Positions 62,555 to 64,000 of a stretch of DNA of 64,000 bases are shown piece after piece. The notes under the pieces were generated by a model. The model saw nothing but the letters and a program-made list of their open reading frames with translations, was not told the origin of the DNA and made no database searches. Numbering within the stretch: the stretch's first letter is position 1; every line of letters begins with the position of its first letter. The translations under genes were made by a program, and so were the position numbers. This DNA is from Cyanophora paradoxa. Its lineage: Eukaryota; Glaucocystophyceae; Cyanophorales; Cyanophoraceae. The stretch is from contig QPMI01000657.1 of assembly GCA_004431415.1 (NCBI GenBank), positions 206,281-270,280 on the forward strand, written 5' to 3'.

Positions 62555-63998
62555 ATGGATATCACTTCCACTCTTCAAAGACTTTCGCTGAAAGAAGCCC
62601 TAACAACCCCAGAGGAGGCGAAAGCCTTTTTCCTGGATAACTCCCTTATGCTTGGTCTCGAATCCAAGTCTAAGCCAGTTCTAGTTGTTGTGAATCCTAG
62701 TAATACTTTCACAAATAATGTAGGAAATCGCATTTCCTTCAAGCTACCTCGCTACAATTTCTGTGGAAAACTCGAACTTGCTTTCGACCTTCCAGCTATC
62801 ACTTTTGCTGGTGATACTGATCTAGTTCGCAATGGATACACTCGCCCAGTTGGTGCTTTAGTTCAGCGACTTGAAATTACCTATGGATCTTACACCTACC
62901 ATATTCCATCTGATTTCCTTGCTCATTTCCCCCTGGTCTATTATTCGGAGGATCAACTAGCTAAAAAGAAACGATCAATGGGCATGGTTCATGGCATCCC
63001 TGCTCATGGAACCAACCGACTTGGTGGCTCATTTTTCGTTGAAATTCCAGTGCCTTGGCTAAATCACTACTTCCCTTGGTGCTTTATCTGGTGAAATGGT
63101 TGTTACTGTTGGTTTAAGGATGTTGGAAAAGGCTATGTTGAAACATCCTATGGTGGTCGTGGTCTTACTGTTGCAGCAGCTGATGTAGATTATTCAAAAG
63201 ATGATGGTCTTGGAACTGCCCCTGCTGAAACTGTTCTGGCAAATGTTGGTCAAAACATCACAGACTTTACTCTTGGTGCAACAACTCCTGAAATTTCAAT
63301 TACTTCTCCTCGCCTTTATATGCATGCTATTAATGTTTCTGATGAGCTTTTCGCTACTGTAATTGAAAAAGTTAAGACTACTGGCATGGCTATTCCCTCC
63401 CTTGATATTGGATTTGTTGATGCTATTGCTTTCCCTGCTAAGGGCAATGCCCAACCCAATCGAATCAACCTCTCACAAATCTCTGGTCTTGTATATGCTC
63501 TGCTTGTTTCAGTTCGTGATAATGCAACTGTTGACAAAGCCAATGGCTCCCACAGTGTTCTTAAGACCTATGCCAACTCCAAAGAGATAACATTCACAAC
63601 TGAAATAAATGGACAGCGACTTTTTGCCACTGAGCCAATTTCCCTACTCAAAGTGCTGAGCTAATTGCTGATGCCTTCAAATGCTCTAACATGGATAAGG
63701 TTGCTGATCGCTATGTCCTTCAGGATTGCCTTTCTGCCTTGATGGAGAAAAGGCGATTCGAAATATTGCCCAGTCTGGTTATGTTGATTTAACAAATTCC
63801 TCCTCTTCATTCCTCACCCTCTACATGCCTTCAGATAAGTAATCGATGTTAATGTTCGCGCTCTCATGCATAGCTTTATTATTGTCGACAAAGACGGGAT
63901 TAAGGCGTATCAATCTTTAGAGTCTACAGTGAAGATTGTATGTATTCATTGGAGTTTTCTGCAAAAAAATGATTTTCGTTTATCTTCTTCTCATCATT
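62555..63998 (+). pseudogene. probable double jelly-roll major capsid protein gene, broken by frameshifts
   Basis: Starts at ATG 62,555 (MDITSTLQRL). The first frame runs to 63,094 and shows a jelly-roll-like N-terminal half (NRISFKLPRYNFCGKLELAF, VQRLEITYGSYTYHIPSDFL). Coding continues in other frames: about 63,075-63,105, then 63,110-63,664 (the longest continuation), about 63,640-63,740, about 63,735-63,840 and from about 63,842. That makes at least five single-base-type breaks in 0.8 kb, while amino-acid quality between breaks stays high. Size (over 450 residues) and position beside the minor capsid genes support major capsid identity. I could not confirm the family by alignment. Confidence 0.55.
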
Positions 63999-64000
63999 TA

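Larger units (their letters stand above)
43131..64000. mobile_element. AT-rich endogenous viral element (NCLDV or polinton-like type), right end outside window
   Basis: From about 43,130 the sequence becomes AT-rich, with intron-less genes closely packed (gaps of 10-45 bp, some overlapping) on both strands. Gene content is viral: two structural proteins with the IDSRDR...N.Y and AEIPNSIY type motifs known from NCLDV and polinton-like virus minor capsid proteins, a probable major capsid protein, fibre genes with phage-like HxH modules, a patatin phospholipase and an SpeD. The capsid and phospholipase genes carry frameshifts, which fits an inactive integrated copy. No DNA polymerase, packaging ATPase or integrase is in the visible part, so the group cannot be fixed. 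A chimeric assembly join at about 43.1 kb is the alternative. Confidence 0.7.

Noticed and set aside
43131-64000. Bacteriophage or prophage origin of the AT-rich region
   Set aside because: HxH fibres and the DWIDN protein look phage-like, but the IDSRDR-type minor capsid pair and the jelly-roll-type capsid point to NCLDV or polinton-like viruses. No phage head, tail-tube or lysis genes are seen.

Overview
The window reads as a chromosome segment of a GC-rich, intron-containing eukaryote, probably a unicellular alga, with a large AT-rich DNA-virus segment at its right end. Evidence for a eukaryote: a Ty3/Gypsy retrotransposon, host genes split by 60-150 bp GT-AG introns (plus some GC-AG introns) whose reading frame is kept at nearly every junction, and long satellite arrays. 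I cannot name the species.

Layout. (1) 1 to about 10,010: a 5'-truncated, multiply frameshifted Ty3/Gypsy retrotransposon (gag-like RGG/RS region, retropepsin, RT, RNase H, integrase). (2) 10,110-10,811: possible exon remnants of a host gene. (3) 11,360-13,668: a six-exon host gene (589 aa) with leucine-rich-repeat-like sequence. (4) 16,057-18,484 on the minus strand: exons of a host gene joining a D-Ala-D-Ala-ligase-type ATP-grasp domain to a SET-like domain. One further upstream exon of the same gene lies 24 kb away at 42,862-42,935. (5) 18,518-42,806: a 24.3 kb CACTA-like DNA transposon sitting inside the intron that separates those exons. It has CACTGG...CCAGTG inverted termini, a GTC target duplication and subterminal GGGAAAC motifs. 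Inside it are a 44-copy ~345-bp satellite (19,453-34,715), a 14-exon gene of unknown function (35,072-38,449, minus) and a second satellite of seven ~304-bp units (39,010-41,095) that shares a core with the first in opposite orientation. (6) From about 43,130 to the window end: an AT-rich, intron-poor, tightly packed viral region.

The viral region is mainly a virion-surface locus. It holds six paralogous fibre proteins that share an N-terminal head motif (four of them with C1q-like tips), two long HxH-repeat fibres resembling phage tail-fibre shafts, a membrane-anchored surface protein, a long acidic-repeat protein, two minor structural proteins of the type seen in NCLDV and polinton-like viruses, a patatin-like phospholipase fused to a discoidin (F5/8C) domain, an S-adenosylmethionine decarboxylase, small zinc-binding proteins and a frameshifted probable major capsid gene. 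About 4 kb of the fibre block (44,029-48,005) is duplicated at 53,237-57,082, with 5' ends and tips exchanged. Frameshifts in the capsid gene and the phospholipase suggest an endogenised, decaying viral copy, although sequencing error could give the same picture. The left viral edge lies just upstream of the surviving ATP-grasp exon, so this host gene may have taken both a giant transposon and a viral insertion.
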